This document shows positions 51,436 through 61,038 of a stretch of DNA of 64,000 bases, piece by piece. A program made the translations under genes and the position numbers. This DNA is from Anaeromyxobacter dehalogenans 2CP-1 (GTDB taxonomy: Bacteria > Myxococcota > Myxococcia > Myxococcales > Anaeromyxobacteraceae), in NCBI RefSeq assembly GCF_000022145.1, contig NC_011891.1, forward strand, positions 3,702,501 to 3,766,500. Reading direction: 5' to 3'. The first letter of the stretch is position 1. Every line of letters begins with the position of its first letter. Under the pieces are notes generated by a model that made no database searches, was not told where the DNA came from, and saw only the letters and a list, made by a program, of their open reading frames with translations.

Positions 51436-51806
51436 GTCTGCGGCGGCGGCCCAGGCGGTCCACGCGAAGAACGCGGTCAGGCGCCGGAGGTCGTCGGGGC
51501 TGGAGACGAGCCCCGGCGAGAGCCCGGTCCTCGCGCTCGGCTGCGAGAAGAACGCACGCGGCGACTCGCGCGCGTGCTCGAACGCCGCCGCCTGGCCCTC
51601 GGTGAACCTCAGCACCCCGGTGGCCGGATCGTAGCGGTTCTCGCGGAGCTCGGCCCACGTCCGCGGGCCCCCCTCCCGCTCCGACTCGCCCAGGCCGCGG
51701 GTGAGGAGCAGCTCCTGGCCCGCGAGGACGTCCTCGCGGTCGAACCCCACGCGGCCTCGCGGATCGACGGTCCGCTCCGGGATGGGGGCGAGGCCGTGTA
51801 GGTGCG
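51436..51806 (-). pseudogene. norB: Remnant of quinol-dependent nitric oxide reductase
   Basis: On the minus strand LAPIPERTVDPRGRVGFDREDVLAGQELLLTRGL is followed directly by AELRENRYDPATGVLRFTEGQAAAFEHA and VSSPDDLRRLTAFFAWTAWAAAA. These are N-terminal signatures of the single-subunit quinol NO reductase. The GHGAYxGPD segment expected between TRGL and AELRENR is missing, and nothing of the catalytic membrane domain follows. The beginning abuts the truncated MITE copy C; the end overlaps the Opu permease stop. So it is a double-truncated fragment. Confidence 0.75.
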
Positions 51807-51810
51807 GTAG

Positions 51811-51918
51811 GCGAGGCGCGACGACCGAGCATGCCCGCCGGCATGTGAGGGAGGAGCAACGACGCGATGCGACGCGGATCGGCCGCCGCGGCGACGGGAG
51901 GGGATGGGTTCACGCTCT
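51811..51918. mobile_element. MITE-like element copy C, left end missing
   Basis: 108 bp corresponding exactly to the right two-thirds of copy A, including the hairpin CATGCC-CGCC-GGCATG (51830-51845) and the right inverted repeat, followed by CTCAG (51919-51923). The first ~51 bp, with the left inverted repeat, are missing where the NO-reductase remnant begins. Confidence 0.85.
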
Positions 51919-51919
51919 C

Positions 51920-54745
51920 TCAGCCCCGGCGACCGCGCAGGACCCGCTTCTTCAGCTCGCCGATCCAGACGACGGAGCTCGCCACGGAGACGCAGAGGAG
52001 CCAGTCGCCGGCGTCGAGCGGGACGGTGCGGAACGGGCGCTGCAGGAAGGGCAGGTGGACGACCGCGACCTGCAGCGCCGCCGAGCCGGCCACCGCCAGC
52101 CACAGCCACCGGTTGGCGAAGAGCCGGTGGAACGTGCTGTGGTGCTCGAAGCGTGAGTTGAAGGTGTTGAAGAGCTGGAAGAACACGAGCGTCGTGAAGC
52201 CCATCGTCCGCGCGCGACCGATCCCCTGCCCCGCGTCCGCGCCGGAGACGAGCCCGCCGGGGAGCTCCCAGTCCATCACCAGCAGCGTGCCGACCGCCAT
52301 GACGACGCCGATGAAGACGATGTCGAGCCAGGCGCGGCCGGGGAGGACGCGGCTGCGCGGATCGCGCGGCGGCCTCAGCATCACGTCGTGATCGGGCGGC
52401 TCGACCCCGAGCGCCAGCGCCGGCCCGGAGTCGGTCAGCAGGTTGATCCACAGGATCTGGGTGGCGAGGAGCGGCACCACCAGCGCGGAGCCCTCCTCCG
52501 CCACGAGGCCGATCGTCCCGGCGAAGACCACGCCCAGGAACATGACCAGCACCTCGCCGATGTTCGACGACAGCAGGAAGCGGAGGAAGCGCTGGATGTT
52601 CGCGAAGATCGACCGCCCCTCCTCCACCGCGGCCACGATCGACGCGAAGTCGTCGTCGGCCAGCACCATGTCCGCGGCGCCCTTCGCCACGTCGGTGCCG
52701 GTGATCCCCATCGCCACGCCGATGTCGGCGGCCTTGAGCGCCGGTGCGTCGTTCACGCCGTCGCCGGTCATCGCGGCGATCTCGCCGTTCGCGTGCAGCG
52801 CCCGGACGATCCGCAGCTTGTGCTCCGGGGCGACGCGGGCGTAGACCGCGACCTCGCGCACCGTGTCGCGCAGCTCCGCCTCGTCCATCCGTTGCAGCGC
52901 CGTGCCGGTGACCGCCGCGGCGCCGGACTCCGCGATCCCGAGCTCCGCCGCGATCGCGGAGGCCGTGGCCGGATGGTCGCCGGTGATCATGACGGGACGC
53001 ACCCCCGCGCGCTTCGCCCGCGCGACCGCGTCGCGTGCCTCGGGCCGCGGCGGGTCGATCATCCCCACCACCCCGAGGAACACGAGCGCCTGCTCCAGCT
53101 CCTCGGTCACCGCCTCCGCCGCCGCGTCGCGGCCGAGGGCGCGGTAGGCGACGCCGAGCGTGCGCAGCGCCTCCGCGGCGAGCGCGTCCACCGCGCGCCC
53201 GAGCTCCTCGCGGCGGGCCGGCGTGAGCGGTCGCGTCCCCGCGCCGACGCGCTCCTCGGTGCAGCGCGCCAGCAGCACGTCGGGCGCGCCCTTGGAGAAG
53301 ACCATCGTCCGGCCCGGGTCCTGGGCGTCGGTGTGGGCCGTGCTCATGAGCTTGCGCTCGGACGAGAACGGCACCTCGCCGACGCGCGGGAAGCGGCCAT
53401 GGAGCGCCTCCGACGCGTGGCCGACCTTGCGCGCCGCGACGACCAGCGCGCCCTCCGTCGGATCGCCCTGGACCGTCCAGCGCCCGCCTTCCTGGCGGAG
53501 CGCCGCGTTGTTCGCCAGCTCCCCGGCCGCGAGCGTCCGGGACACCTCCTCCAGCAGCGCCGGGTCCTCGACCGGCTCCCCGCCCTGCTGCACCTCGCCC
53601 GCCGGATCGTAGCCGGTCCCGGTGAGGTCCACGCGGCCGCTCGCCGTCACCACGGCGCGGACCGTCATCTCGTTCCGGGTGAGCGTCCCGGTCTTGTCCG
53701 AGCAGATGGTGGTGGTCGAGCCGAGCGTCTCGACCGACGACAGCTTGCGGACGATGACGTTCCGCTCCGCCATGCGCCGCGTCCCGAGCGACAGCACGAT
53801 GGTGGTGATGGCGGTGAGGCCCTCCGGCACCGCCGCCACCGCGAGCGACACCGCGAGCAGCAGCACGTCCAGGAGGTCCGCCAGCGCGTTCAGGTGCTCC
53901 ACCAGCACCAGCGTCGCGCCGATCACGACGGCGATCGCGACCACCGCCGCGCCGAGCAGCTTCCCCACCCCGTCGAGCTCCTTCTGCAGCGGCGTCGGGG
54001 CCTCCTCCGTCGCCTGCAGGGAGGCGGCGATCCTGCCGATCTCGGTGGCCCGCCCGGTGCCGGTGACCACCGCGCGGCCGCGCCCCGCCGCGATCGCGGT
54101 CCCGCTGAACACCATGTTCGTCCGGTCGCCGATCCCCGCCTCCTCGGCGAGCGGCGCGGAGTCCTTCGAGGCGGCGGTGCTCTCGCCGGTCAGCGCCGAC
54201 TCGGCGGCCCGGAGCGCGATGGACTCGACCACCCGTGCGTCGGCCGCGATCGTGTCGCCCTCCTCGAGCAGGAGCAGGTCGCCCGGCACGAGCTCGGGCG
54301 TCGGCACCATCCGCTGCTCGCCGTCGCGCAGCACGCGGGCGCTCGGGGCCGACATCGCCTCGAGCGCCGCCAGCGCCTGCTCGGCGCGGCTCTCCTGCGC
54401 GAACCCGAGCACGCCGTTCAGGAGCACGACCGCGAGGATGGTGAGCGCCTCGTACGGCACGGGCCCCTCGGGCTCGAGCCACCAGGCGGCGAACGACACC
54501 GCGGTCGCGACGAGCAGGAGGCCGGTGAGGACGTCCTTGAACTGGGCGAGGAACCGGCGCCAGGCCGGGACGGGCGGCGCGGACGGCAGCTCGTTCCGCC
54601 CGTACCTGCGGAGTCGGTCCCGAGCCTCTCCGTCGGTCAGCCCGCGCTTCCCGTCCCCGGCGAGCGAGGCGACGACGTCGCGGGCGGTGCGGCGGTACGG
54701 CGGGCGATCCTGGGGCGCGGCGGCGACTTCCGGGAGTGCGACCAT
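51920..54745 (-). CDS. P-type Ca2+-transporting ATPase (PII type)
   Basis: 941 residues. Ten membrane helices, the TGES actuator motif (ALTGEST), phosphorylation motif CSDKTGTLT, KGAPDVLL in the nucleotide domain, TGDHPATA and TGDGVNDAPALKAADIGVAMG, and ion-site AVPEGL in helix 4. Lacks the extra N-terminal binding domain of plant/fungal pumps. Its TGA sits within the CTCAG flank of MITE copy C. Resembles bacterial SERCA-like calcium or divalent pumps. Confidence 0.92.
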   Translation of the reverse strand: MVALPEVAAAPQDRPPYRRTARDVVASLAGDGKRGLTDGEARDRLRRYGRNELPSAPPVPAWRRFLAQFKDVLTGLLLVATAVSFAAWWLEPEGPVPYEALTILAVVLLNGVLGFAQESRAEQALAALEAMSAPSARVLRDGEQRMVPTPELVPGDLLLLEEGDTIAADARVVESIALRAAESALTGESTAASKDSAPLAEEAGIGDRTNMVFSGTAIAAGRGRAVVTGTGRATEIGRIAASLQATEEAPTPLQKELDGVGKLLGAAVVAIAVVIGATLVLVEHLNALADLLDVLLLAVSLAVAAVPEGLTAITTIVLSLGTRRMAERNVIVRKLSSVETLGSTTTICSDKTGTLTRNEMTVRAVVTASGRVDLTGTGYDPAGEVQQGGEPVEDPALLEEVSRTLAAGELANNAALRQEGGRWTVQGDPTEGALVVAARKVGHASEALHGRFPRVGEVPFSSERKLMSTAHTDAQDPGRTMVFSKGAPDVLLARCTEERVGAGTRPLTPARREELGRAVDALAAEALRTLGVAYRALGRDAAAEAVTEELEQALVFLGVVGMIDPPRPEARDAVARAKRAGVRPVMITGDHPATASAIAAELGIAESGAAAVTGTALQRMDEAELRDTVREVAVYARVAPEHKLRIVRALHANGEIAAMTGDGVNDAPALKAADIGVAMGITGTDVAKGAADMVLADDDFASIVAAVEEGRSIFANIQRFLRFLLSSNIGEVLVMFLGVVFAGTIGLVAEEGSALVVPLLATQILWINLLTDSGPALALGVEPPDHDVMLRPPRDPRSRVLPGRAWLDIVFIGVVMAVGTLLVMDWELPGGLVSGADAGQGIGRARTMGFTTLVFFQLFNTFNSRFEHHSTFHRLFANRWLWLAVAGSAALQVAVVHLPFLQRPFRTVPLDAGDWLLCVSVASSVVWIGELKKRVLRGRRG

Positions 54746-54898
54746 GTCCGTGGCTCTTGCCCACCGCGGCCACCGGGCCCGTGCCGCAGCCGTGGGTCCG
54801 CATCAACGTACGCCCGCCGCGGCCGGATCCGGGCGCCGACATCGGGGGGTGGGGCATTGCGCAGCAGGCGGCTGCGCACCTGCGGGACCTTTCCCCGC

Positions 54899-56527
54899 TC
54901 AGGGAGCGGTCGCTCGATCCGCCTTCTCTCCGGACGCAGGCGCCGCCGCTGCGTGCGTCTCCGGCAGGAGCGGGAGCGTGACGACGAGCTCGGTGCCGCG
55001 GCTCCCGTCGTCGCCGCGGGCGGCGATCGTGCCCCCGTGGAGGTCCACCAGCCCCTTCGCGAGCGCGAGCCCGAGCCCGAGCCCCGCTCGATTGCGATCC
55101 AGCGTGTCGGCCCCCTGGGCGAACGGCTCGAAGAGCCGGGAGCGGACCTCCGGCGCGATCCCGACCCCGTCGTCGCGGACGCGCACGACCGCAATCCCCG
55201 GCTCCTCGCGCGCGACCGACACCTCGGTCTTTCCGTCGGGGCCCGCGAACTTGGCCGCGTTGGAGAGCAGGTTGCCGATCACCTGCGCGAGCCGGACGGC
55301 GTCGCCGTCCACCCACAGCGGCCCGTCGGCGACCCGCAGGTCGAGACCGGCGCCGCCGCGGACGAACAGGGATCTGTGGTCATCCACGGTCCGGCAAACG
55401 ACCTCGGCGAGATCCATTCGCGCGCGGCGGACCTGCACCTTGCCGCTCGCGAGGCGGGTCGCGTCGAGCAGATCGTTCACGAGCCTCGTCAGGTGACCGA
55501 ACTGCCGGCCCATGATGGCGCGCGCGCTCGCTGCGCGCTCGCTGCCTGGCGCCACGCGGTCGAGCAGGTGCAGCGCGTTGCCGATGGAGCCGAGCGGGTT
55601 CCGGAGCTCGTGCGAGAGCATGCTCAGGAAGTGGGTCCGCCTGCCGATCGCGTCACGGAGCTCCTGCGCGACCCGGCGCTCCTCGTCGTGCAGCCGGAGG
55701 GACGCGAGGTAGGCGCCGAGCAGCGAGGCGACCACCGAGAGCAACTGGAGATCCTGTTCACCGTACGCGGCGTCGTCGCGCTCGACCAGGAGGACGCCGG
55801 CGAGCGCGTCCAGCGCGACGAGCGGCACCGCGAGGTGCGACGCCGGCCCGGCGGGGATCGGCGGGAGCGCGCCGGGGGCGTGGTCGAAGAGCGACGCGAG
55901 CAGCGCCTCCGCCCTGGTCTCCAGGCGACGGCGCTCGGGCTCGGGCAGCGGCGGCTCGAGCAGGAGCCGGGGCGCGGCCGCCGCCGTGGCGTTCACGAGC
56001 GCGCACCGATCGTGGGGTACGAGGCGGCGGAGGGCAGCGAGCGCGCGCCGGACGCGCGCCTCCGCGTCCTGACCGGCCTCGAGCGCGTGCGCGAGGTCGG
56101 CGAGGACCGAGGCCGTGGGGGGCGGGGTCACGGCGTGGGCTCCGTCACCCTGCCTCCTCGCCGCGGGGCCCGCCTCGACCAGCTCCGGCGCCCGCGCGAG
56201 CCGGCGCGCGATCACGAGTCCGGCGAGCTCACGGAACGACGGGTGGAGATCCTCGCGCACCAGCCGCCGCAGCTGCTCGACGGCCTCGCGCCGCGCGGGG
56301 TCGTGCCACGCGCCGGGGAGCACCCACGCGTATCCGAGCCCCTCGCGCCTCAGGACGACCGCGGCCAGCTCCGGCTGCTTCTCCGCTGCACGCTTCAGCG
56401 CCCGCCGCAGCAGCGCGGCGGTCGCCGCCGAGCCGACGAGGTCCGCCACCTCGTCCCACAGCCGCTGGAACAGCTCGGCGGCGGACGCGCGGCGGTGCGA
56501 AGCAGGCTCTCGGCTCGGGGACGACAT
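54899..56527 (-). CDS. GAF-domain sensor histidine kinase
   Basis: 542 residues, soluble (no membrane helix). Residues 1-140 are uncharacterised helical; GAF-like 150-280; dimerisation/phospho-acceptor FLSMLSHELRNPL with H306; ATPase with NLLSNAAKF, DDGVGI, GLGLGLALAKG and GGTIAARG. No receiver in the protein or next to it. Divergent from the CheB/CheR hybrid 335 bp away, which also has a HisKA-ATPase core of the same subtype, so they could share a pathway. Confidence 0.88.
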   Translation of the reverse strand: MSSPSREPASHRRASAAELFQRLWDEVADLVGSAATAALLRRALKRAAEKQPELAAVVLRREGLGYAWVLPGAWHDPARREAVEQLRRLVREDLHPSFRELAGLVIARRLARAPELVEAGPAARRQGDGAHAVTPPPTASVLADLAHALEAGQDAEARVRRALAALRRLVPHDRCALVNATAAAAPRLLLEPPLPEPERRRLETRAEALLASLFDHAPGALPPIPAGPASHLAVPLVALDALAGVLLVERDDAAYGEQDLQLLSVVASLLGAYLASLRLHDEERRVAQELRDAIGRRTHFLSMLSHELRNPLGSIGNALHLLDRVAPGSERAASARAIMGRQFGHLTRLVNDLLDATRLASGKVQVRRARMDLAEVVCRTVDDHRSLFVRGGAGLDLRVADGPLWVDGDAVRLAQVIGNLLSNAAKFAGPDGKTEVSVAREEPGIAVVRVRDDGVGIAPEVRSRLFEPFAQGADTLDRNRAGLGLGLALAKGLVDLHGGTIAARGDDGSRGTELVVTLPLLPETHAAAAPASGEKADRATAP

Positions 56528-56861
56528 GCCGCGGCACTCCGGGTGAAGCTCGCGTCGTGGGCGGTCACGCTACCACCTCGGTCCGCAGCCGCGCGGGCTG
56601 CCCCAAGAAGCCGGGCGGTTCGCCGAGCACAGGGCCGGTCGGCGCAGATGGGGGAGCGGCCGGACGCCGGTACGCCCCCGTGCGACCGCGTCGGCACCTC
56701 GGTTACTGCTTAGATCTGGGCCGACGCGGGTGTAGACCTCGGATCGCCGCCGGTGGGCGGGAGGCGTGCAGCCGCTCCACCACCACCCCTCTCCGCCGGG
56801 CGGGGCCGCTTCTCACCCGTCGAGCCCGGCCCGTCGAGCGGGGAAAAATCGAGCCGCGACC
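56528..56861. other. Divergent intergenic region between two kinases
   Basis: 334 bp. Contains a possible earlier GTG start (56766) for the hybrid protein with a Pro/His-rich leader, but the better ATG is 56862. I see no tRNA, terminator or convincing promoter. Confidence 0.4.
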
Positions 56862-59800
56862 ATGGCCACGCCGAGTCCCGAACGAACGGCGAGCGACGCG
56901 CAGGAAGCCGAGTGGCGCGCCAGGGAGGGCGAGCGCCTCCTCGTCGTCGGCATCGGCGCCTCGGCAGGCGGCCTCGAAGCGCTCGAGCGCTTCCTCCGGC
57001 AAGTACCGCCGGACAGCGGCCTCGCCTACGTCGTCGTGCAGCACCTCTCCCCGGAGCACGAGAGCAGCCTCGCCGACATCCTGGCGCGGGCCACGCAGCT
57101 GCCGGTCGAGCTCGCGTCGGAGGGGAAGCGCATCGAGCGCGATCACGTGTACGTCATCCCACCCGCGGCGGGGCTCGTCGTGGAGCGCGGCGCCCTGCGG
57201 CTCGTCCCCTTCGACCACAGGGGCGCTCGCCTGCTGGTGAATGCGTTCCTGACCTCGCTCGCGGAGGACCAGCGCGAGAACGCCGTCGGCGTCGTGCTCT
57301 CGGGGACGGGCTCCGACGGCGCGCTCGGCATCGCGGCCGTGAAGCGGCACGGCGGCCGGACCTTCGCGCAGGCCGCCGGCGACGCCAGGTACGAGAGCAT
57401 GCCCGCCGCCGCGATCGCGACGGGGATGGTGGAGCAGGTCCTCCCCGCCGAGGAGATCCCGGCGGCCCTCGTCAAGCTCGCCGCGGAGCGGCGGCACCAT
57501 CCGCCCGAGAGCGCGCGGGGCGAGGCGGAAGGCCTCCGGCAGGCGCTCGAGACCGTCGGTCGGACGACGGGACACGACTTCAGCCGCTACAAGCGGACCA
57601 CGATCCTCCGCCGGCTCCACCGGCGGATGGCCGCCACCGGGCTCGGCTCGGTCCGGGAGTACGCCGCCCTGCTCGAGGGCGATGCCGACGAGACGCGGTT
57701 CCTCGCCGAGGACCTGACGATCAACGTCACGAGCTTCTTCCGCGACGACGGGCCGTTCCAGGTGCTCGAGCAGGTCGTGATCCCCGACCTCCTGAAGCGG
57801 CGGCGGGCCGAGGGAGTCCGGCTCTGGGTGCCGGCCTGCTCCTCCGGCGAGGAGGCCTACTCGCTCGCGATCCTCTTCTGCGAGCGCGGCGACGAGCTGC
57901 CGCGCCCGCCGCAGATCCAGGTCTTCGCGACGGACATCGACGCCTCGGCCCTCGCGGAGGCGCGGCGAGGCCAGTACACGAGCGTCGTCGAGCGGCAGGT
58001 GAGCGCCGAGCGGCTGGCCCGGTTCTTCACGAGGCGCGGGGACTCGTACTCGGTCACGCGGCCGCTCCGCGACCTCTGCATCTTCACGGAGCACGATCTC
58101 GTCAGGGATCCGCCGTTCTCGCGCATGGACCTCGTGTCCTGCCGCAACCTGCTCATCTACCTCGAGCCCGCGCTCCAGAAGCGGGTCATCGAGCTCCTGC
58201 ACTACGCGCTCCGCCCGGGCGGCTACCTGCTCCTCGGCAAGGCCGAGATGATCGACGCGCAGGAGCTGGAGCTGTTCGAGGTCGTGGACAAGACGGAGCG
58301 CGTGTTCCGCCGGCGCGAGGTGGACCGGCGCCCGGCGATCCTCCCGCCAGGGAGGCGGGCGCTGCCCCTCGAGCTGGCGGCGCCCAGCCGGCGGGGCGAT
58401 CCCGAGGTGAGGAGCGCCGCCGATCGCTCGCGCAGCATCGTGCTCGAGGAGTACGCGCCTCCGTCGGTGGTGGTCGATGCCCGCGGCGAGATCCGGTACT
58501 ACTGGGGGACGAAGCTGGCCTTCTTCCTGCCCCCCCGCGCCGGCGCCCCCTCGACGAACCTGATGCACGTCGCCCGGCGCGAGCTCCGGGTCGAGCTCTC
58601 CGCCGCCCTCCACAACGCCGCGCGCCAGGCGAAGCCCGTCACGTACAAGGACGTGGTGGTGGAGGCGGAGGGCGTCCAGCGCCGGCTGAACATCGTCGTC
58701 CGGCCGCTCCCTCCCTCGGAGCGGGATCCAGACGAGCTGTTCCTCGTCGTGTTCGAGGAGCTGCAGTCCGTTCCCATCGCGCACGGCACGCCGCTCGACG
58801 CGCCGACGCTGGAGCGACACCGGCAGCTCCAGCGCGACCTCGAGAGCACCCAGGAGCGCCTCCAGGTCACGATCGAGGAGCTCGAGAACGCGAACGAGGC
58901 GCTCCGCAGCTCCAACGAGCAGCTGCAGGCGATGAACGAGGAGATGCACTCCGCCAACGAGGAGCTCCAGACCTCCCAGGAGGAGCTGCAGTCGGTGAAC
59001 GAGGAGCTCAACACCCTCAACGCCGAGCTGAACAAGAAGGTGGACGAGCTCGAGCTGCTCTACGGCGACATCCAGAACCTGTTCCAGAGCACACAGATCG
59101 CGACCATCTTCCTCGACCGTCAGTCCCGGATCGCGCGGTTCACGCCGGCCGCGACGGCGGTCTTCCGGCTCGCCGACGGCGACGTGGGGCGGCCGCTGTC
59201 CGACTTCGCCGCCCGGTTCGACGCCCAGGGCGTGCCCCAGGAGGTGGCGACGGTGCTCGAGACCCTCGCGCCCGTCGAGCGCACCGTCGGGCTGGTGGAC
59301 GAGAAGCGGTCGTTCCTCATGCGGATGAACCCGTACCGCACCCCATCCAACGTGATCGCGGGGGTGGTGGTCTCCTTCATCGACATCACCCAGCTGAAGG
59401 AGACGGAGGCGGCCCTGCGGCGGGCGGTGGAGGAGCGCGAGCGCGCGGAGCAGTCGCTCCGAGACGAAGACCGGAGGAAGGACCAGTTCCTCGCGGTCCT
59501 GTCGCACGAGCTCCGGAACCCGCTCGCGCCCATCCTGAGCAGCCTCCACGTCCTCGAGCATGCGACGGCGGACACCGGCGCAGCGGCCAAGGCGCACGAG
59601 ATCATCGCCCGCCAGGTGGGGTACCTCGCCCGGCTCGTGGACGACCTCCTCGACGCGACGCGCATCGCGAACGGCAAGCTCCAGGTCGAGCGCCGGCCGC
59701 TGGACCTCCGCGAGCTCGCGCGGCGTACGGCCGAGGACCACCGCGTCAGTTTCACCACGCGTGAGGTGGCGCTCGAGGTCGCGCTCCCCGACGAGCCGGT

Positions 59801-60590
59801 GTGGGTCGAGGGGGACGCGACCCGCCTCGCGCAGGTGATCGGGAACGTGCTCCAGAACGCGGCGAAGTTCACGCCCGGCGGCGGTTCGGTCCGGCTGTCC
59901 CTCGAGGCCGCCGATCCCGTCGCGGTGCTGCGCGTCCGGGACACCGGCGTCGGGGTCGATCCCGCGATGATCCCGCGCCTGTTCCAGCCGTTCTCGCAGG
60001 CCGACACGACCCTCGACCGCCGCCTCGGCGGGCTCGGGCTCGGCCTCGCGCTCGTGAAGGGGCTCGTCGAGACGCACGGCGGCACGATCGCGCTGTCGAG
60101 CGGCGGCAAGGGGATGGGCACCGAGGTGATCGTGCGGCTCCCGCTCATGGCAGCGCCGGCAAGGGTCGAGGTCGCGCCGGCCGCGGCGCCGCCGCGCCCG
60201 CGCCGCATCCTGGTGATCGAGGACAACATCGACGCCGCGGAGAGCCTGCGGCTCGCGCTCGAGATGGAGGGCCACGAGGTGGCCGTCGCGCACGACGGTC
60301 CGCACGGGATCAGGCGAGCGCGCGAGCTCACGCCGGAGGTCGTGCTCTGCGACATCGGGCTCCCGGAGATGGACGGCTACGCGGTCGCGAGGGCGCTCCG
60401 CCACGAGCCTGGCCTCAGGAACACGCTCCTGATCGCGCTCACCGGCTACGCGCTTCCCGACGACCATCGGCGCGCCGTCGAGGCCGGGTTCGACGCGCAC
60501 CTGACCAAGCCCACGACCGTCGAGGGCGTGCAGGAGGCCATCGATCGTGCGCCACCGCCGGCGTCACCGGGCGGCGGCGCGCCGCCGTGA
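56862..60590 (+). CDS. CheB-CheR-PAS-histidine kinase-receiver hybrid
   Basis: 1242 residues. CheB methylesterase at 27-210 with the triad S34, H61, D152. CheR methyltransferase at 225-490 (NVTSFFRD, WVPACSSGEEAYS). A long acidic coiled coil (about 660-735, repeats of NEELQ-type). A PAS domain (about 740-850). A HisKA with H882 (VLSHELRNPL), ATPase (VLQNAAKF, GVDPAM, GLGLGLALVKG) and a C-terminal receiver with D1164 (CDIGLPEMDG). Such hybrids link chemotaxis-like modification to signalling. No membrane segment, so the input is cytoplasmic. Confidence 0.92.
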   Translation: MATPSPERTASDAQEAEWRAREGERLLVVGIGASAGGLEALERFLRQVPPDSGLAYVVVQHLSPEHESSLADILARATQLPVELASEGKRIERDHVYVIPPAAGLVVERGALRLVPFDHRGARLLVNAFLTSLAEDQRENAVGVVLSGTGSDGALGIAAVKRHGGRTFAQAAGDARYESMPAAAIATGMVEQVLPAEEIPAALVKLAAERRHHPPESARGEAEGLRQALETVGRTTGHDFSRYKRTTILRRLHRRMAATGLGSVREYAALLEGDADETRFLAEDLTINVTSFFRDDGPFQVLEQVVIPDLLKRRRAEGVRLWVPACSSGEEAYSLAILFCERGDELPRPPQIQVFATDIDASALAEARRGQYTSVVERQVSAERLARFFTRRGDSYSVTRPLRDLCIFTEHDLVRDPPFSRMDLVSCRNLLIYLEPALQKRVIELLHYALRPGGYLLLGKAEMIDAQELELFEVVDKTERVFRRREVDRRPAILPPGRRALPLELAAPSRRGDPEVRSAADRSRSIVLEEYAPPSVVVDARGEIRYYWGTKLAFFLPPRAGAPSTNLMHVARRELRVELSAALHNAARQAKPVTYKDVVVEAEGVQRRLNIVVRPLPPSERDPDELFLVVFEELQSVPIAHGTPLDAPTLERHRQLQRDLESTQERLQVTIEELENANEALRSSNEQLQAMNEEMHSANEELQTSQEELQSVNEELNTLNAELNKKVDELELLYGDIQNLFQSTQIATIFLDRQSRIARFTPAATAVFRLADGDVGRPLSDFAARFDAQGVPQEVATVLETLAPVERTVGLVDEKRSFLMRMNPYRTPSNVIAGVVVSFIDITQLKETEAALRRAVEERERAEQSLRDEDRRKDQFLAVLSHELRNPLAPILSSLHVLEHATADTGAAAKAHEIIARQVGYLARLVDDLLDATRIANGKLQVERRPLDLRELARRTAEDHRVSFTTREVALEVALPDEPVWVEGDATRLAQVIGNVLQNAAKFTPGGGSVRLSLEAADPVAVLRVRDTGVGVDPAMIPRLFQPFSQADTTLDRRLGGLGLGLALVKGLVETHGGTIALSSGGKGMGTEVIVRLPLMAAPARVEVAPAAAPPRPRRILVIEDNIDAAESLRLALEMEGHEVAVAHDGPHGIRRARELTPEVVLCDIGLPEMDGYAVARALRHEPGLRNTLLIALTGYALPDDHRRAVEAGFDAHLTKPTTVEGVQEAIDRAPPPASPGGGAPP

Positions 60591-60612
60591 CGCGCGAGGT
60601 CGCTCCTCCGGG

Positions 60613-60816
60613 TCACGGCGCCCGGTCCGCGTCCGCGGTGCTCTCCAGCTCCTCCGCGCAGGCGACGAGCGCGTCCGCCATGATCCGGCGCCGCCGTCGG
60701 TTCCACCAGCGCGCGTGGTCGGTCAGCTCGAGCGCGGCGAGGCGCGCGACGCAGGCAGCCACTCGCGTACCGGAGTCCTGCCCTGCGGAAAAGCTCGTGG
60801 CGTCGTAAGCGGTCAT
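60613..60816 (-). CDS. Small protein of unknown function
   Basis: 67 residues: TAYDATSFSAGQDSGTRVAACVARLAALELTDHARWWNRRRRRIMADALVACAEELES. Ends 22 bp from the hybrid stop, convergent. No signal; a basic RRRRR tract in the middle. No family recognised. Confidence 0.5.
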   Translation of the reverse strand: MTAYDATSFSAGQDSGTRVAACVARLAALELTDHARWWNRRRRRIMADALVACAEELESTADADRAP

Positions 60817-61038
60817 GTCCGTCGCCCTCCGGCGGCCTCGCGGCGGAGCAACGGCTTCGATTCGAGGCGGCCCTGATCTCCTAGCGCGCGGCGCGCGGCC
60901 CTGCCCGCGCTTCGCCCTTCGCCCGTCGCCGGGCGCGGGGGGAGCGGCCCGGCGCTGCCGCGCGCGCCGTGTTAGATCTCCTGCACAGCCCGCCGCATCT
61001 CTCCCGATGACGCGCCGACTGCGTCCCGGGAGGGTGCA

